DNA of 64,000 bases from Scheffersomyces stipitis CBS 6054 (GCF_000209165.1 NC_009046.1:806001-870000), one strand, 5' to 3'. Counted from the first letter of the stretch, positions 30,462 to 41,515 are shown. The notes: a model not told the origin generated them from the letters alone. Made by a program: numbers and translations.

Positions 30462-32918
30462 ATGGACGTACAAACAGACTTAGAAGTCAGTTTAGACTTC
30501 TCTTTTGGACAATCTTCTTTGTTTGGAGACTTGAAGACGGGACAAGAAATCCAAATTGATCAATCTCAGAGCACACATTCCAATATTGATCTCAGCAGTT
30601 CAACTGATAGAGATATAACTGACGATGACATAGAAAGTACTACGGCTCCATTTTCCAGAAGAACCAAAGATGTCAAGCTATTTAATGGTAGAACAATCAC
30701 TTTAATACCAAAGGTCAATGTTGCTCCAGAAGAAGATACTACATCTTCTTCGACTTCAATCATCGATATGAACAAACTTTTCAGTAGAGCCGAGTTGAAA
30801 TTAAAAGTGAGAGAAAATGAACGGAAAATACGACTAGAGTTAGAAGAAAGAGAAATAGCTACCATCAGAAATTCAAGTAATGAAACGGAGCAAAGTTGCG
30901 AACAGAATGACGAATCTAGATCTGCAAATACTACGAAAGAAATAAGTGGAATGTGGACCGATAAGTATAGACCTCGTTCATTTGTTCAATTGTGTTCCGC
31001 AGGCAATGATAGACAGTATCGTCTTATATTACATTGGTTAAAAAAGTGGTCTTCTGTTGTTTATAGAGAAGATCTGACGAGAAATGATGGTGTTGATTCG
31101 TTGGGTAGACCTCATAGAAAAATCCTCTTAGTTCATGGTCCTACTGGTATTGGCAAAACAACGGCTGTACATCTTTTAGCCAAACAATTAGGTTACGCTG
31201 TGCAAGAACTCAACGCATCCAATAGTATGGACACTCTTCCACAGGCTGATTCCAGTGAAGGAAGATGGGGAAACGTCAACGCTGCTTTAAAACTAAAGAT
31301 CAAGAATGCATTGACTTCTAATGCAATCACATCCAATGGCAAACCATCATGTTTGGTGATTGATGAAATTGATTCTGCTATTAACAGTGGTGATATCGTC
31401 AAAGTTCTCAACGACTTAGTTGCATCTGATCAACGTAGTTCAAGATCCAAAGAAAGAGATGATAGCGAAAAGAAGAAGAAGAACAAGGCAAAGAATTTCG
31501 TCTTGAACAGGCCAATTATTTGCATTGCCAATGATATATACAACACATCTTCAACCAGGATGGGAGGTTCACCAATGGAGAAGTTGAGACCATTGTGTGA
31601 GATGGTGGCATTCAAGAAGCCCGTGATAGCCAAAACTGGCCGTAGAGGTGGAAATTCTTTACATTCTGTTAAAGACCATCTTCAAATGATCACCGAAAAG
31701 GAGAATTGGGGCTACAGTTCCCAAGACATTACCGAAATCGTAGAAGTTTGTGATGGGGATATCAGAGCTTGTCTTAACCATATGCAATTTAATGGTGCCA
31801 AAGAAAGGGGCTTCTCTAACAATTTCAGCATGTCATCTGATCTACTCTTAGACAAGCAAGTGTCGTGGTTTACTATGGTAGATCTTTTATTCAAGAGAGA
31901 CGCGAAGCTTAGAAAGGAAGAAAACTTCCTTGCACTCTTGGATTCCTTCATGAACGGTACATGCAAGTCGGTAGTCAGCAGTTCCAATTCGTTTGACAAA
32001 GTGGTTAAAGGATGTTTCCACAGGTACTTAGATACTGTTCATCTTCAAGATGATTCTCTCCTGAAACCATCTGAATTCAGCGATTGGTTAAGTTACTATG
32101 ATCAATTTTCAAATAGCGGGGGTTATGGTCTCGATCTCCATCAATATAGTGGACTCGTAGGATTGAAAGCTTGGTCATTGTTCAGTGAAATTAGCCCGAA
32201 GAAGCTTCAAAATCCTTTTGTAGATAAAAAATTGGACTATGAAACATTTGAAACAGGGAGACAAAACAGTTCCCTTATCAAACGACTTATTGACAAGACG
32301 CCAATTTCTGCAAAATTAGCTCTAGGCGTAGATGAGGAAATATATTCATGTTTCTTCATTCCTTTACTAGCAAAAATATTGTCGCCAGATATTTCAGCCA
32401 AAGCAAAGTCAAAAATGGTGGAGTTCGAAAAGAATACAGTCGAGAAGGTTGCAACAATAATAAAGGAATTTGAAATCCGAATGGAAAACGAGAGAGACCT
32501 TGAAACTGGCCAAGTTCTACTACAATACTACCCGAACTGGGATGGGATAGTTCATTATGACAATAAGTTTTGTCCGGTTCCGTTCGTTTCTGCAGTGAAG
32601 CAGAACCAGTTAAAGAGAAACTTGCTTTTCCCACTTGTAACAGCAGAGTTGGAGAGACTACAAATGATTCAGAGAGCTCCAAAAAGAATCTTGGAAGTAG
32701 AAAAGAAGCTGGAGGTTGACGAAAAGAGGAGAAAAGTTAAAATGGGCAATAGTGTAGACTTCTTCAAAGCCAGATATGACGGGTTGAACTCTCAATTAGT
32801 TGACATGTCCAAACCAGATAATGAGTTCCATATGGCCAGAATATGGGTCAAGTACCACGAAGGATTCTCAAGTGCTGTCCGCAAGAATATCGGCTGGGAA
32901 GATATTTGGATGCCTTAG
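30462..32918 (+). CDS. CTF18: Alternative clamp-loader large subunit CTF18
   Basis: An 818-residue AAA+ ATPase, the large subunit of the Ctf18-RFC complex (with Rfc2-5, Ctf8, Dcc1) that handles PCNA at forks and supports sister-chromatid cohesion and the replication checkpoint. Seen: disordered N-terminal 160 residues; the RFC box MWTDKYRPRSFVQLC (about 164-178); DSLGRPHRKILLVHGPTGIGKTT (in parts, Walker A at 226-233); LNASNSMD; Walker B CLVIDEID; an Arg-rich sensor region; and the conserved C-terminus ARIWVKYHEGFSSAVRKNIGWEDIW that contacts Ctf8/Dcc1 and polymerase epsilon in the family. Longer than Saccharomyces Ctf18 (741) mainly at the N-terminus. Start at ATG 30462 is first in frame (CCATGG). 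Confidence 0.93.
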   Translation: MDVQTDLEVSLDFSFGQSSLFGDLKTGQEIQIDQSQSTHSNIDLSSSTDRDITDDDIESTTAPFSRRTKDVKLFNGRTITLIPKVNVAPEEDTTSSSTSIIDMNKLFSRAELKLKVRENERKIRLELEEREIATIRNSSNETEQSCEQNDESRSANTTKEISGMWTDKYRPRSFVQLCSAGNDRQYRLILHWLKKWSSVVYREDLTRNDGVDSLGRPHRKILLVHGPTGIGKTTAVHLLAKQLGYAVQELNASNSMDTLPQADSSEGRWGNVNAALKLKIKNALTSNAITSNGKPSCLVIDEIDSAINSGDIVKVLNDLVASDQRSSRSKERDDSEKKKKNKAKNFVLNRPIICIANDIYNTSSTRMGGSPMEKLRPLCEMVAFKKPVIAKTGRRGGNSLHSVKDHLQMITEKENWGYSSQDITEIVEVCDGDIRACLNHMQFNGAKERGFSNNFSMSSDLLLDKQVSWFTMVDLLFKRDAKLRKEENFLALLDSFMNGTCKSVVSSSNSFDKVVKGCFHRYLDTVHLQDDSLLKPSEFSDWLSYYDQFSNSGGYGLDLHQYSGLVGLKAWSLFSEISPKKLQNPFVDKKLDYETFETGRQNSSLIKRLIDKTPISAKLALGVDEEIYSCFFIPLLAKILSPDISAKAKSKMVEFEKNTVEKVATIIKEFEIRMENERDLETGQVLLQYYPNWDGIVHYDNKFCPVPFVSAVKQNQLKRNLLFPLVTAELERLQMIQRAPKRILEVEKKLEVDEKRRKVKMGNSVDFFKARYDGLNSQLVDMSKPDNEFHMARIWVKYHEGFSSAVRKNIGWEDIWMP

Positions 32919-33134
32919 TTTAGGTATATAGTATAGACATATTTTTCGCAAGCAGTTGTAGAAAGTTGCAACCATTTTCGTTCCCTCGTATAACTTGCAT
33001 ATATTACATAAGCATAAACGAATATCGAGCTACTGTTAATATATTTATTTTTATGAAAATACTTTTATATTCTTACCAATGGTAGATGAACTTGGCATAA
33101 CGACCTTGGAAAAAGAATATAAACTACTGATATA

Positions 33135-34175
33135 ATGTCACTTATTAAAGAGGGTCAAGTTGCCGTGATAACCGGGACGTCATCGAACCTTGGTTTGAAC
33201 ATCGCGTACCGATTGGTAGAGCAAACAGATCCCAAGACCAATTTGACATTAGTAGTCACCTCAAGAACACTTCCCAAAGTTAAAGACATCATCACAACTA
33301 TCAAAGACTATGTGGTAGAACACTTTCCAGAAAGAGTTTCGAAAATTGAATTTGACTATTTGTTGGTGGACTTCGTAGACATGGTTTCTATATTATCTGC
33401 CTACTATGAGTTAAACAAGAGGTATCGTCACATTGACTACTTGTTTGTAAATGCTGCACAGGGAGTCTACGGTGGTATTGACTGGATTGGTGCTACCAAG
33501 GAGATTCTCACCGATCCGATCGAAGGTGTGACCCATCCAACGTACAAAATCCAAAAGGTTGGTGTCAAGTCTAGTGATGGTATGGGATTGGTTTTCCAAG
33601 CTAACGTGTTTGGACCTTACTATTTTATCCATAGAATCAAACACTTGTTGCAAAATGGCGGACGTATAGTATGGATATCTTCCATTATGTCTAAGCCAAA
33701 ATATTTATCGTTCAACGATCTCCAATTGATCAAGTCTCCTGAATCGTACGAGGGCTCCAAGAGATTGGTGGATTTATTGCACTTTGGTACATACAAAACA
33801 TTGGCGAAAGACTATAACATTCAACAACTGCTTGTCCATCCAGGTATATTCACCAGTTTTTCGTTTTTCCAATACTTGAATTTCTTCACCTATTATTCAA
33901 TGTTGGTGTTGTTCTATATTGCAAGATGGTCTGGATCTCCTTACCATAACATATCAGGTTATATAGCCGCCAATGCTCCTGTCAAGTGTGCCGTTGGAAA
34001 GGAAAAGCAAGATGTTAAAGTAGAATCTTGCAGTACAAGATACGGTCAAGAATACATTCGCTACCAGGAAATAGACTCAACTGGTTCCGAGGATGTGGTT
34101 GCTTACCTCGACAAACTTGTACAAGAATGGGACGTTAAGTTAAAGGACCAGATAACGAGTACTAGACTTCCTTGA
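33135..34175 (+). CDS. ERG27: 3-keto sterol reductase ERG27
   Basis: A 346-residue short-chain dehydrogenase/reductase that reduces the C3 ketone during C4-demethylation of sterols (with Erg25, Erg26, Erg28) in the ER membrane, NADPH-dependent. Seen: the nucleotide-binding TGTSSNLG at residues 14-21; VNAAQG (105-110); WISSIMSKP with the catalytic Ser around 182-183; YEGSK with catalytic Tyr205 and Lys209; and LLVHPGIFTSF, typical of Erg27. Hydrophobic segment FFQYLNFFTYYSMLVLFYIA (about 246-265) probably helps membrane attachment. Length matches the Saccharomyces protein (347). The gene converges with MTC5 with only about 45 bp between stop codons. Confidence 0.94.
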   Translation: MSLIKEGQVAVITGTSSNLGLNIAYRLVEQTDPKTNLTLVVTSRTLPKVKDIITTIKDYVVEHFPERVSKIEFDYLLVDFVDMVSILSAYYELNKRYRHIDYLFVNAAQGVYGGIDWIGATKEILTDPIEGVTHPTYKIQKVGVKSSDGMGLVFQANVFGPYYFIHRIKHLLQNGGRIVWISSIMSKPKYLSFNDLQLIKSPESYEGSKRLVDLLHFGTYKTLAKDYNIQQLLVHPGIFTSFSFFQYLNFFTYYSMLVLFYIARWSGSPYHNISGYIAANAPVKCAVGKEKQDVKVESCSTRYGQEYIRYQEIDSTGSEDVVAYLDKLVQEWDVKLKDQITSTRLP

Positions 34176-34219
34176 AAAGTGCATTTATATCTATTTACAC
34201 ATTTATAATACATAGTTGG

Positions 34220-37200
34220 TTAGATCGTGTGTTGCAAACAGTTACAACCACAACCACTAGGACATTCCGTGTTTTCATTGGTGGACCACCATTCAGCTGC
34301 ACAACTACTGTGCAATACATGTTCACAGTTTGTACAGACTACCAATGATTTCGACACAATTAGACCGCATAAATTGCAATGTTTCAATGGATTTCTCTTA
34401 GAAGTATTCCATGCATTTGATTTGGCTGTGGTTATCGAAGAAACAAAATTGTGAAACTCTTGGTTAGGGTTTTGTCTAGTCTTGTTTCTCAACCCTATCA
34501 GACATTTGTGAACATCAAAAGGCGAAACATACCCCATTTCCAATTTCTTGTCTATGTCTGGATAATTAAATTTCAAGATTTTGATTCTATTGACAGGCAA
34601 ACCCCAGACGTAAAGCATATCAGCATACTGCTCTCTGTATAGTTTGATTTTCTCTTGGTCCTGTCCATGCAATAAAGACGGAGTGTAGTCGTCACTAAAG
34701 AGATCAAGGTTTTCCGTATTCTGGATTGTAACCACTGGTGGTGGTCGAAGTTTATTCTTTCCTGTTGCTTTTGTTGTTTGTCGCTTGGATGTAGGCTGGA
34801 CAGGTTTTATTCTTCTACTTTCCGAAAGTTGGCCAATGGTCTTAGCCTTTGCAATTCTTTGCTTGGGACTATTGAATCTATTCGAATTCACCAACTCTGA
34901 GCTGAATTCATTCAGTAGAGTGAACGAATTAAAACTTGGCTGGATATTATTCTTGAAGTACGAAAATCTCTCAGGGGAGTCGTCTTTGATACTTGCTGCA
35001 TCCATAGATGATGTTAATGACTTGGCATATATATTGCCACTAGTCAGCCCCTGGTCTCTTCTGAAGACCGATATGTTCGAATTTCTGTGGGTTAATTCCG
35101 CTCTTCCATCAGCACTTGGAGAATTGTGGAATGAATAGCTGAGTTCGTGGGATTGGCTGAATATCTCTTGCAGATTGCTTTCATTAAATTTCTTCATAGC
35201 AATTAATGAAGGTGGTGGAGGTAAAGCTTGATACGGAGTATGGATCGGTATATTGAATAGGTCGCTAGAGTTCTTTCTGAGATTGCTTGGATTCTCGTAC
35301 AAAATACAAGACATCATAGATAGCATCTGGATGTTTCCTCTGATCTCAAAATACTTAAAGATCTCGTCTATTAACCAGGAATATCCAAATGGGTGAGTAC
35401 CCCAATAGAAACTTGTGTGCTTATTTGGATTCTTCTTCATGAATTCTGAGTTCAATAAGAATTGATTCATTGCTTTCGCTTGCCGCTGTGAAATCGGGTC
35501 CATCTGAGATGGATAACCAGAATCTAGGTTTGACATTCTGACTTCCTTGACCAATATCATTTCAAGAATTCTCCAAACATCGCTGATATCCTTCAAGCAA
35601 TACTTCAAGGCTACTTCACTGTTATATCTAGCAAGATTCTCCGGTGAATCCCCAAGTACTCTGTATTCGCAAGCTAGTTCGTACTTGTCAGGTAGCAAAT
35701 GTCTAAAATCAAATATTCCAACGATGTTCTTACTTTTTTTCGAATTCCTACTTCTCTTTTTTCTGCTTTCTCCAGGAACTGAAGACTTATAGTTGGAAGT
35801 TGTACCACCATGACTAGTGAATCTATTAATCGACTTATCTCTGTTCCCAATGTATCTGTTTCCTAAACCAACAGATGTCTTGAAAAGTCCAGGAATACGT
35901 GATCTTGACGGAGCATCATCCTGAAGTATTTCGTCCCAGTCATTTGCAAAGCTATCCCCTGAAGAAGAAGTGTCTGAATCGGAATCGGGATCATCGGAGT
36001 TCGCAACTCGTGATTCAGAATCACTGCTATAACTGCCTTCATCTGAAACCTCTGTATCAAAGTCTCCAGATATCTTATGGTGATGGTGACCATGGTGGTG
36101 GCTGTTGTGAGTATTTATACTGAAACCGCCGTCTGTGAATTTGAAAATGTTGAACTTTTGTAGGGAGTTGTTTTCCTCTTCTTCATTTTCCTTTGGTATG
36201 AAAAAACATACCAACTGACCTGTTGGGGACCATATTGCTCCACACCCCTTTGGAACTGGAGTAGAATCAAAGAATGTTGTTCCTGCCGACGCATTGTTAA
36301 ATTCGTCAGTCTTTCCATCCTTTGCCTGTGTTGAATCAGGTTTCAATGACTGGGTACTGTTAATCATATCATCATTCACTGCTGGTATCAAGTCCGCATA
36401 CACCTCGTCATCTTCACCAGATGAATCGTATCCCATATCGCCACCAGGTTGTTGGTTTATTAAATCGTCGGCCCATCCCTCGTTTCCAACTTCTTGGATA
36501 TAGCCTTCACCATCCAAATTCTCGTTCTTGTCGCCACCAGTCTCCATCATTAATTCGTCATTCAATTCAATTTTGTCACCAAGTAGATATCTCAAACATG
36601 GCTCAAGACAAAACTTGTTATACTTGTTTGTATAAAAATGGGCTATTTCGTTCAAGTTCTTCAACATCTCACGTTTTATTTCGGTTGTAAGCTCGTGTGT
36701 TCCTTCAATTTCGAATTTAACTAGGTTGTGCTTTTGTAGTCTCGTGAGCTTCTTTGTGGTAACAGTTTCGTCCAAGTCAATATCATCCAAGAATGGGTAG
36801 TTCTTTGGAAATTTAATTTGAATTCTGATAAAAACCAACTGTTGTTCAGGTGAATCTTCGCTAACCGACGAAATAGAGATAGGGTTATTCTTGGAAACTT
36901 CAGTATCAACTGCATCAGAACTAACTACACTTGTTGGTTGCATTGATCTCTCAACATCTTTGGTTGTTGAGTCCTTATCATTCACAATACTACTGTTAAT
37001 CTCGTCATTATTCTCGTTATCCTTCTCAGCATCCGGAATATTCGATATTGGAACGGGTCCACGTAAACTCAAGACAATCTCTCCTGTCGATACCGAAATC
37101 TTTTCAAATCTTGCCTTAGGGAACTTGTGGCCAACAATACTTACTTCTTCTCCAAGATTGGAAGGACCATCATCCACTTCCATGGAACTGTCCTTTCTGC

Positions 37201-38647
37201 CCGCGGCGTGTCCAGCACGGCCCATACGAACACCGGAGATCCAATCAAGATGGTTCAATTTTAAAACGTCATGGCCATTTTGTTTATGCTTCTCAACTAT
37301 CTCATATAATGTAAGCGAAGAAAGCACATCGCCATTGTTTCTTCGTTTCAAATCAACTATAGTAACTGGTGGTTCTAAACAATACGTCTCGTAATTGTAT
37401 ACATTTTCACCTTCTCCGATAGATGGTGAAAGAGGGCGGGTACTTTCATCTGAATCCAGAGCTTCAGGGTTAAACGCATCAAGGAACTTCTGGTAGGACG
37501 GATTGTAATTAACCTTTTTGTACAACTCCTCGTCGGCTGGCCATAATTTCAAATCATAGTCTTGCGACGACCATGTGACCAACTGGAATTCTTTCCATTT
37601 GTTCTTTGACTCAAAACCTTCATAATTCTGGTGCTTGGTCCTCCATAGAAAGTCTTTCATTGCTCCATTGTGGCCCTTGAAAGTGTATACTGGATTAATT
37701 GACGATATCTGTGTTTCATCAGTCTTCAAGGCTTCTTTATATTCTTCGTCATAGTTGACAATCTGAATGGCATCACCACCTGCTCTTAGAGGCATTATAC
37801 CACAAGCTTTATCCTTTCCAAATGGCAAAGCTCTAGCTCTAGCCACGGGAAAGTCCGTTTCTATTACTACGCTAGGTCTCAAAACTGGGGCATCATTATC
37901 GTCAACAGCAAAGTAGTCGAAATCTTTGATAGTCTCTCGTGCTTCATTGCTGTTCAAATTCCAGAATTTAACTGTGTTGTCGTTAGAACAAGTAATGATG
38001 TTGGAAGCCCCATTGCTGAAGTCCAATCCATTGATCTTACCATTGTGGGCTTTGTTAACCTTTATGATAGGCAATGCCCCTTTCCGTGAATCCCACACAT
38101 AGAAGCAATTGTCGTGACTAGACGCAATTTCGTATGGATTCTCGTGGTTCCATTTGACTTGCGTAGCTCCAGCTCTCCATTCAGCCCATTTCTGGACTGG
38201 TTTACGAGGAGTCCGCATATCCCAGCTTAGGATGAAAGTGTCGATTGAACAAGTAGCCAAAATCTCAGGGTCTGAAGGATGGAAGTTGATGTCAGTAATA
38301 GCTCTGGCATGATGGTGGAGAACATTTAGAATGGAATTGTTGGACGGTCTAGCCAAATCCCAAAGTAATGCCTTTTGGTTCGAAGTAGATATGCACCAAG
38401 ATGGCTTAGAAAAATGATGTGGAGACCACTGGACATCTGCCACTTCCCAGGAAGTGATGTGATGGAGCCATCTAGGAGTTGTAAAAGGATCATCGAGGTC
38501 TATAATGAAGAGACCTCGTCTACCTGCCAAAACAGCGTCTCTTCCATTAGGAGAAAGAGACATTGCACCAATTGCACCATCTACTCGCAACAGGAGAGAA
38601 TTGCTGAACGTAGGAGAGTCATTGGGGTTTTGCAGTCGTTGTATCAT
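34220..38647 (-). CDS. MTC5: SEACAT subunit MTC5/SEA3 (WDR59 homologue)
   Basis: A 1475-residue WD40-RWD-RING protein of the SEA/GATOR2 complex on the vacuole, which controls TORC1 in response to amino acids. Seen: N-terminal beta-propeller repeats (VDGAIGAMSLSPNGRDAVLAG..., ILATCSIDTFILSWDMR, NIITCSNDNTVKFWNL) over about 1-390; an RWD-like domain around 590-690 (VFIRIQIKFPKNYPFLDDI); disordered acidic loops including a His-rich stretch (HHHGHHHH); and a C-terminal RING-like zinc domain with HCNLCGLIV, CTNCEHVLHSSCAAEWW and CPSGCGCNC. WDR59 rather than WDR24 (RTC1) because an RWD domain follows the propeller. Longer than Saccharomyces Mtc5 (about 1150), by disordered loops. Convergent with ERG27 and divergent from TAF10. 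Confidence 0.9.
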   Translation of the reverse strand: MIQRLQNPNDSPTFSNSLLLRVDGAIGAMSLSPNGRDAVLAGRRGLFIIDLDDPFTTPRWLHHITSWEVADVQWSPHHFSKPSWCISTSNQKALLWDLARPSNNSILNVLHHHARAITDINFHPSDPEILATCSIDTFILSWDMRTPRKPVQKWAEWRAGATQVKWNHENPYEIASSHDNCFYVWDSRKGALPIIKVNKAHNGKINGLDFSNGASNIITCSNDNTVKFWNLNSNEARETIKDFDYFAVDDNDAPVLRPSVVIETDFPVARARALPFGKDKACGIMPLRAGGDAIQIVNYDEEYKEALKTDETQISSINPVYTFKGHNGAMKDFLWRTKHQNYEGFESKNKWKEFQLVTWSSQDYDLKLWPADEELYKKVNYNPSYQKFLDAFNPEALDSDESTRPLSPSIGEGENVYNYETYCLEPPVTIVDLKRRNNGDVLSSLTLYEIVEKHKQNGHDVLKLNHLDWISGVRMGRAGHAAGRKDSSMEVDDGPSNLGEEVSIVGHKFPKARFEKISVSTGEIVLSLRGPVPISNIPDAEKDNENNDEINSSIVNDKDSTTKDVERSMQPTSVVSSDAVDTEVSKNNPISISSVSEDSPEQQLVFIRIQIKFPKNYPFLDDIDLDETVTTKKLTRLQKHNLVKFEIEGTHELTTEIKREMLKNLNEIAHFYTNKYNKFCLEPCLRYLLGDKIELNDELMMETGGDKNENLDGEGYIQEVGNEGWADDLINQQPGGDMGYDSSGEDDEVYADLIPAVNDDMINSTQSLKPDSTQAKDGKTDEFNNASAGTTFFDSTPVPKGCGAIWSPTGQLVCFFIPKENEEEENNSLQKFNIFKFTDGGFSINTHNSHHHGHHHHKISGDFDTEVSDEGSYSSDSESRVANSDDPDSDSDTSSSGDSFANDWDEILQDDAPSRSRIPGLFKTSVGLGNRYIGNRDKSINRFTSHGGTTSNYKSSVPGESRKKRSRNSKKSKNIVGIFDFRHLLPDKYELACEYRVLGDSPENLARYNSEVALKYCLKDISDVWRILEMILVKEVRMSNLDSGYPSQMDPISQRQAKAMNQFLLNSEFMKKNPNKHTSFYWGTHPFGYSWLIDEIFKYFEIRGNIQMLSMMSCILYENPSNLRKNSSDLFNIPIHTPYQALPPPPSLIAMKKFNESNLQEIFSQSHELSYSFHNSPSADGRAELTHRNSNISVFRRDQGLTSGNIYAKSLTSSMDAASIKDDSPERFSYFKNNIQPSFNSFTLLNEFSSELVNSNRFNSPKQRIAKAKTIGQLSESRRIKPVQPTSKRQTTKATGKNKLRPPPVVTIQNTENLDLFSDDYTPSLLHGQDQEKIKLYREQYADMLYVWGLPVNRIKILKFNYPDIDKKLEMGYVSPFDVHKCLIGLRNKTRQNPNQEFHNFVSSITTAKSNAWNTSKRNPLKHCNLCGLIVSKSLVVCTNCEHVLHSSCAAEWWSTNENTECPSGCGCNCLQHTI

Positions 38648-38992
38648 GCTTTTAATATGTTACTTGAATCTCAATTGGTATAATACTGTAAAATGCAAAT
38701 ATGCTTTTCAAAACTACCTTCTTTCTCTATCTATGAATATTTCATACTGTACAATATTTCACGTAGGTTCTTAACTATGGGAAACAATAACTTCTATCAA
38801 TTTCGCACTAGTCTACAGTCCATGCTTTAGTATTCGGTTTGGATGTCGCGTGTCTCTTTGGGACGACATTTTAACTACCAAAACGAATGAAGTTAGTTTG
38901 ACCATGGCTGTATCTATACTATATCTGCCTACCTACTAGTGTCTCATTCTCTGATCACTTACTTGATTAGAGTCACATATCTCCAATCAATC
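38648..38992. other. Divergent intergenic region MTC5 / TAF10
   Basis: A 345-bp spacer holding both promoters. No standout motif; AT-rich. Confidence 0.55.
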
Positions 38993-39697
38993 ATGAGTAA
39001 TGCCAATACGCCCACAATAGAAAAAGACATAGAAGATGAAGAAATGGATGAAGAATTCAATGATGGCACCATAGAGCAATCTACAGAAACAACGAGCCCA
39101 GCAGATAACAAAACAGCTGACTCTGCTTCAGCAAACACTAATACAAAAAAGAAAACCAATGCTACTACCACTTCTTCAACTGTCACTGCTGCCATGTTAA
39201 TACCTGATCTACCAGAGTTAACCAGAAAAGATATTTCATTGAAGAAAGTGTTGAACTTGATGGACGGCGACTTTGCTCCCATTATACCAGACGCGGTGAC
39301 AGACTACTACTTGGCCAAAAACGGGTTTGAGACCACAGACGTCAAGATCAAGAGATTGCTTGCGTTGGCTACGCAGAAATTCGTCAGTGATATAGCACAG
39401 GATGCCTTCGAATACTCGAGAATCAGAAACTCATCTGCTGTCTACAACTCAGCCAACCCACAAGTAAGAGCTAAACAATTGCTTCAGGGTCAACAGTTTG
39501 CCAACCAACAGCTGTTAACGGGTGCTGGTGGAAATAATGCGGGTGTCGAAGGCGCCGGTGATCAACAGCAACCATCACATTCGTCTTCCAGTAATGCCGG
39601 AAATCAACAAGGCAAGATCGTTCTAACCATGGAAGACTTGTCCAGTGCATTGAGCGAATATGGCATGAACACCTCGAGACCAGACTTCTACCGTTGA
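38993..39697 (+). CDS. TAF10: TFIID/SAGA subunit TAF10
   Basis: A 234-residue TBP-associated factor shared by TFIID and SAGA, with a histone fold that pairs with Taf3, Taf8 or Spt7. Seen: an acidic and Thr/Ser-rich N-terminal tail to about residue 75; then the histone fold from [18 protein letters not shown] to RIRNSS, including the invariant-looking [19 protein letters not shown] and [20 protein letters not shown]; a Gln/Gly-rich insert; and a C-terminal helix [14 protein letters not shown]. The frame continues upstream from a non-ATG codon at 38939; ATG 38993 is the first and gives a protein of family length. Convergent with SRP54. Confidence 0.95.
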   Translation: MSNANTPTIEKDIEDEEMDEEFNDGTIEQSTETTSPADNKTADSASANTNTKKKTNATTTSSTVTAAMLIPDLPELTRKDISLKKVLNLMDGDFAPIIPDAVTDYYLAKNGFETTDVKIKRLLALATQKFVSDIAQDAFEYSRIRNSSAVYNSANPQVRAKQLLQGQQFANQQLLTGAGGNNAGVEGAGDQQQPSHSSSSNAGNQQGKIVLTMEDLSSALSEYGMNTSRPDFYR

Positions 39698-39829
39698 GAG
39701 TTGCTGAAAGTGTTTCTCTACAAGCTGTTTCTTCTTCTGTATATTATTAGTTTTAGTACCTGACTAGGTGTTGGAATCATGTCTTATGTATAAATACAAG
39801 TAATCAAAAGTACACTATGTTCCGTTAGC

Positions 39830-41515
39830 TTACATACCTCCAAAGCCACCACCGAACTGACTCATCAACTTCTGCATCATGCCAGGGTTTTGCATCATCT
39901 GTTGAGCTTGTTGCATCAATTGTGGGTTTTGTCTCATCATTTGCTGTGCTTGCTGCATCATTTGCGGATTATTCATCATGTTGGCCATGTTGGGCATTCC
40001 ACCTGCTCCACCTGCTCCACCTGCTCCACCTCCACCCAACATGCTCATGGCTTGCTGCATAAAATTTGGATTACTTTGTGCCTGCTGCATCATTCTAGCC
40101 ATCTGTGGGTTACCTGCCATAGGGTTGGCACCAGGTTGGCCACTGCCACCAGCACCAGCAGCAGCGGCGCTCTTGGCCATAGTAGACATAAGACGATGTT
40201 GTTGCAACACCATTTCTATCTCTACAGCTGCGCATCCAGAACCCTTAGCTACTCGCAAGATTCTCGAAGGCTGATCAACAAATATACGTCCATCACTTTC
40301 CAATTCTTCAGTAGTCATAGAGTCCATAATGTAGACCATATTCTTGATCTTCTTCGATGTCTCTTCTTCTCCGACTTGCGACATGATGTTGGACAATCCT
40401 GGAATCATGGACGCAATATTTGTCAAAGGACCCATTTTCAAAAAATTATTCATTTGATTTTGGAAGTCCTTAAGTGTAAACTTACCTTCCTTGATGTTTT
40501 CCATCGTTTGCTTGTGATTTTCATCATTCTGTAAGTTAAGACCCTGCACATGTTCAATCAAGGATTGAATATCGCCAATGCCCAACAACTTGGAGATGAA
40601 GGTCGTAGGCTTGAAGATTTCCAAGTCTCCGATATGCTCACCTGTACCAATGAAGACAATAGGTGTCTTGGTAGCAGCAACAGCTGAGATAGCACCACCA
40701 CCCTTGGCGTGACCGTCCATCTTGGTCAATATGATAGAACCAAAGTTGGAACTTTCCTTGAATGCTTTGGCCTGGGATTCGGCTGCTTGACCGATAGAAC
40801 CATCCATAACCATGATGGTCTGTGTTGGCTGAATCATCTCACCTATCTGTACCATTTCTTGGAACAACTGGTGTTCCTGTCTATGTCTACCTGAAGTGTC
40901 TACAATGATGATATCAAATTTTTCAGATCTGAACTTCGTTACACCTTCGTATGCAATCTTAACAGGATCCTGTTCCAAATATGAACCATAGTAGGGGATA
41001 GAAGCCTTGATAGCATTCTGCTTCAATTGGTCAAAGGCACCAGCTCTGAAAGTATCAGCACACACCAAACCTACCTTGAAGCCTCTTTTCTTGTAGTAGA
41101 CAGCCAACTTCGTACACGAGGTAGTCTTACCTGCACCCTGTAAACCAACAAACATGATGATATGGGAGTTCGTCTTTGCCACCTTCTTCTTCTTACCATT
41201 GATGACTTTGGTGGAAGTCAGAAGCTTCTTGGGCTTGGGAGGTTCTTCGTGAGAATCTACAAGACCAACTAACTCATCGTAGATGATCTTCTGCAACTTC
41301 TTACGCTTGTTGATGGCAGATTCTTCCGAAGTTACGTCAGTCTTGACCTTCTGCTTAATGTTGTCTCTCAATTTGACAACCAACTTGATATTCACATCCG
41401 ATTCAAGAAGTGCAGTACAAACATCTTTGATCATCTGGTTGATCTCCTCGTCGGATGCAGACTCAACCGAGGAAAGAGCTCCTCTCAAACGAGAGCCCAA
41501 ATCAGCTAACACCAT
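39830..41515 (-). CDS. SRP54: Signal recognition particle GTPase SRP54
   Basis: A 561-residue Srp54, the GTPase of SRP that binds signal sequences and SRP RNA and docks with the SRP receptor. Seen: N domain (residues 1-90) with [11 protein letters not shown]1 P-loop [10 protein letters not shown] (124-133); [35 protein letters not shown]; then the methionine-rich M domain with [17 protein letters not shown] RNA-binding helix. A Lys-rich insert (PKPKKLL...NGKKKKVAK, about 93-113) precedes the P-loop. The C-terminal tail holds a GGA-repeat and a Met/Gln/Asn segment with repeated [12 protein letters not shown], unusual compared with the usual short Met-rich end. Very few CTG codons. Confidence 0.97.
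   Translation of the reverse strand: MVLADLGSRLRGALSSVESASDEEINQMIKDVCTALLESDVNIKLVVKLRDNIKQKVKTDVTSEESAINKRKKLQKIIYDELVGLVDSHEEPPKPKKLLTSTKVINGKKKKVAKTNSHIIMFVGLQGAGKTTSCTKLAVYYKKRGFKVGLVCADTFRAGAFDQLKQNAIKASIPYYGSYLEQDPVKIAYEGVTKFRSEKFDIIIVDTSGRHRQEHQLFQEMVQIGEMIQPTQTIMVMDGSIGQAAESQAKAFKESSNFGSIILTKMDGHAKGGGAISAVAATKTPIVFIGTGEHIGDLEIFKPTTFISKLLGIGDIQSLIEHVQGLNLQNDENHKQTMENIKEGKFTLKDFQNQMNNFLKMGPLTNIASMIPGLSNIMSQVGEEETSKKIKNMVYIMDSMTTEELESDGRIFVDQPSRILRVAKGSGCAAVEIEMVLQQHRLMSTMAKSAAAAGAGGSGQPGANPMAGNPQMARMMQQAQSNPNFMQQAMSMLGGGGAGGAGGAGGMPNMANMMNNPQMMQQAQQMMRQNPQLMQQAQQMMQNPGMMQKLMSQFGGGFGGM
39833..40025 (-). repeat. Repeat-rich SRP54 C-tail (GGA repeats and [12 protein letters not shown] repeats)
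   Basis: Within SRP54, a 9-bp unit (CCACCTGCT on the plus strand) occurs three times in a row at 39999-40025, encoding Gly-Gly-Ala repeats. Downstream in the protein, [12 protein letters not shown] and [12 protein letters not shown] repeat, then NPGMMQKLM. The motif spacing recalls STI1/ubiquilin-type repeats. Confidence 0.8.
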
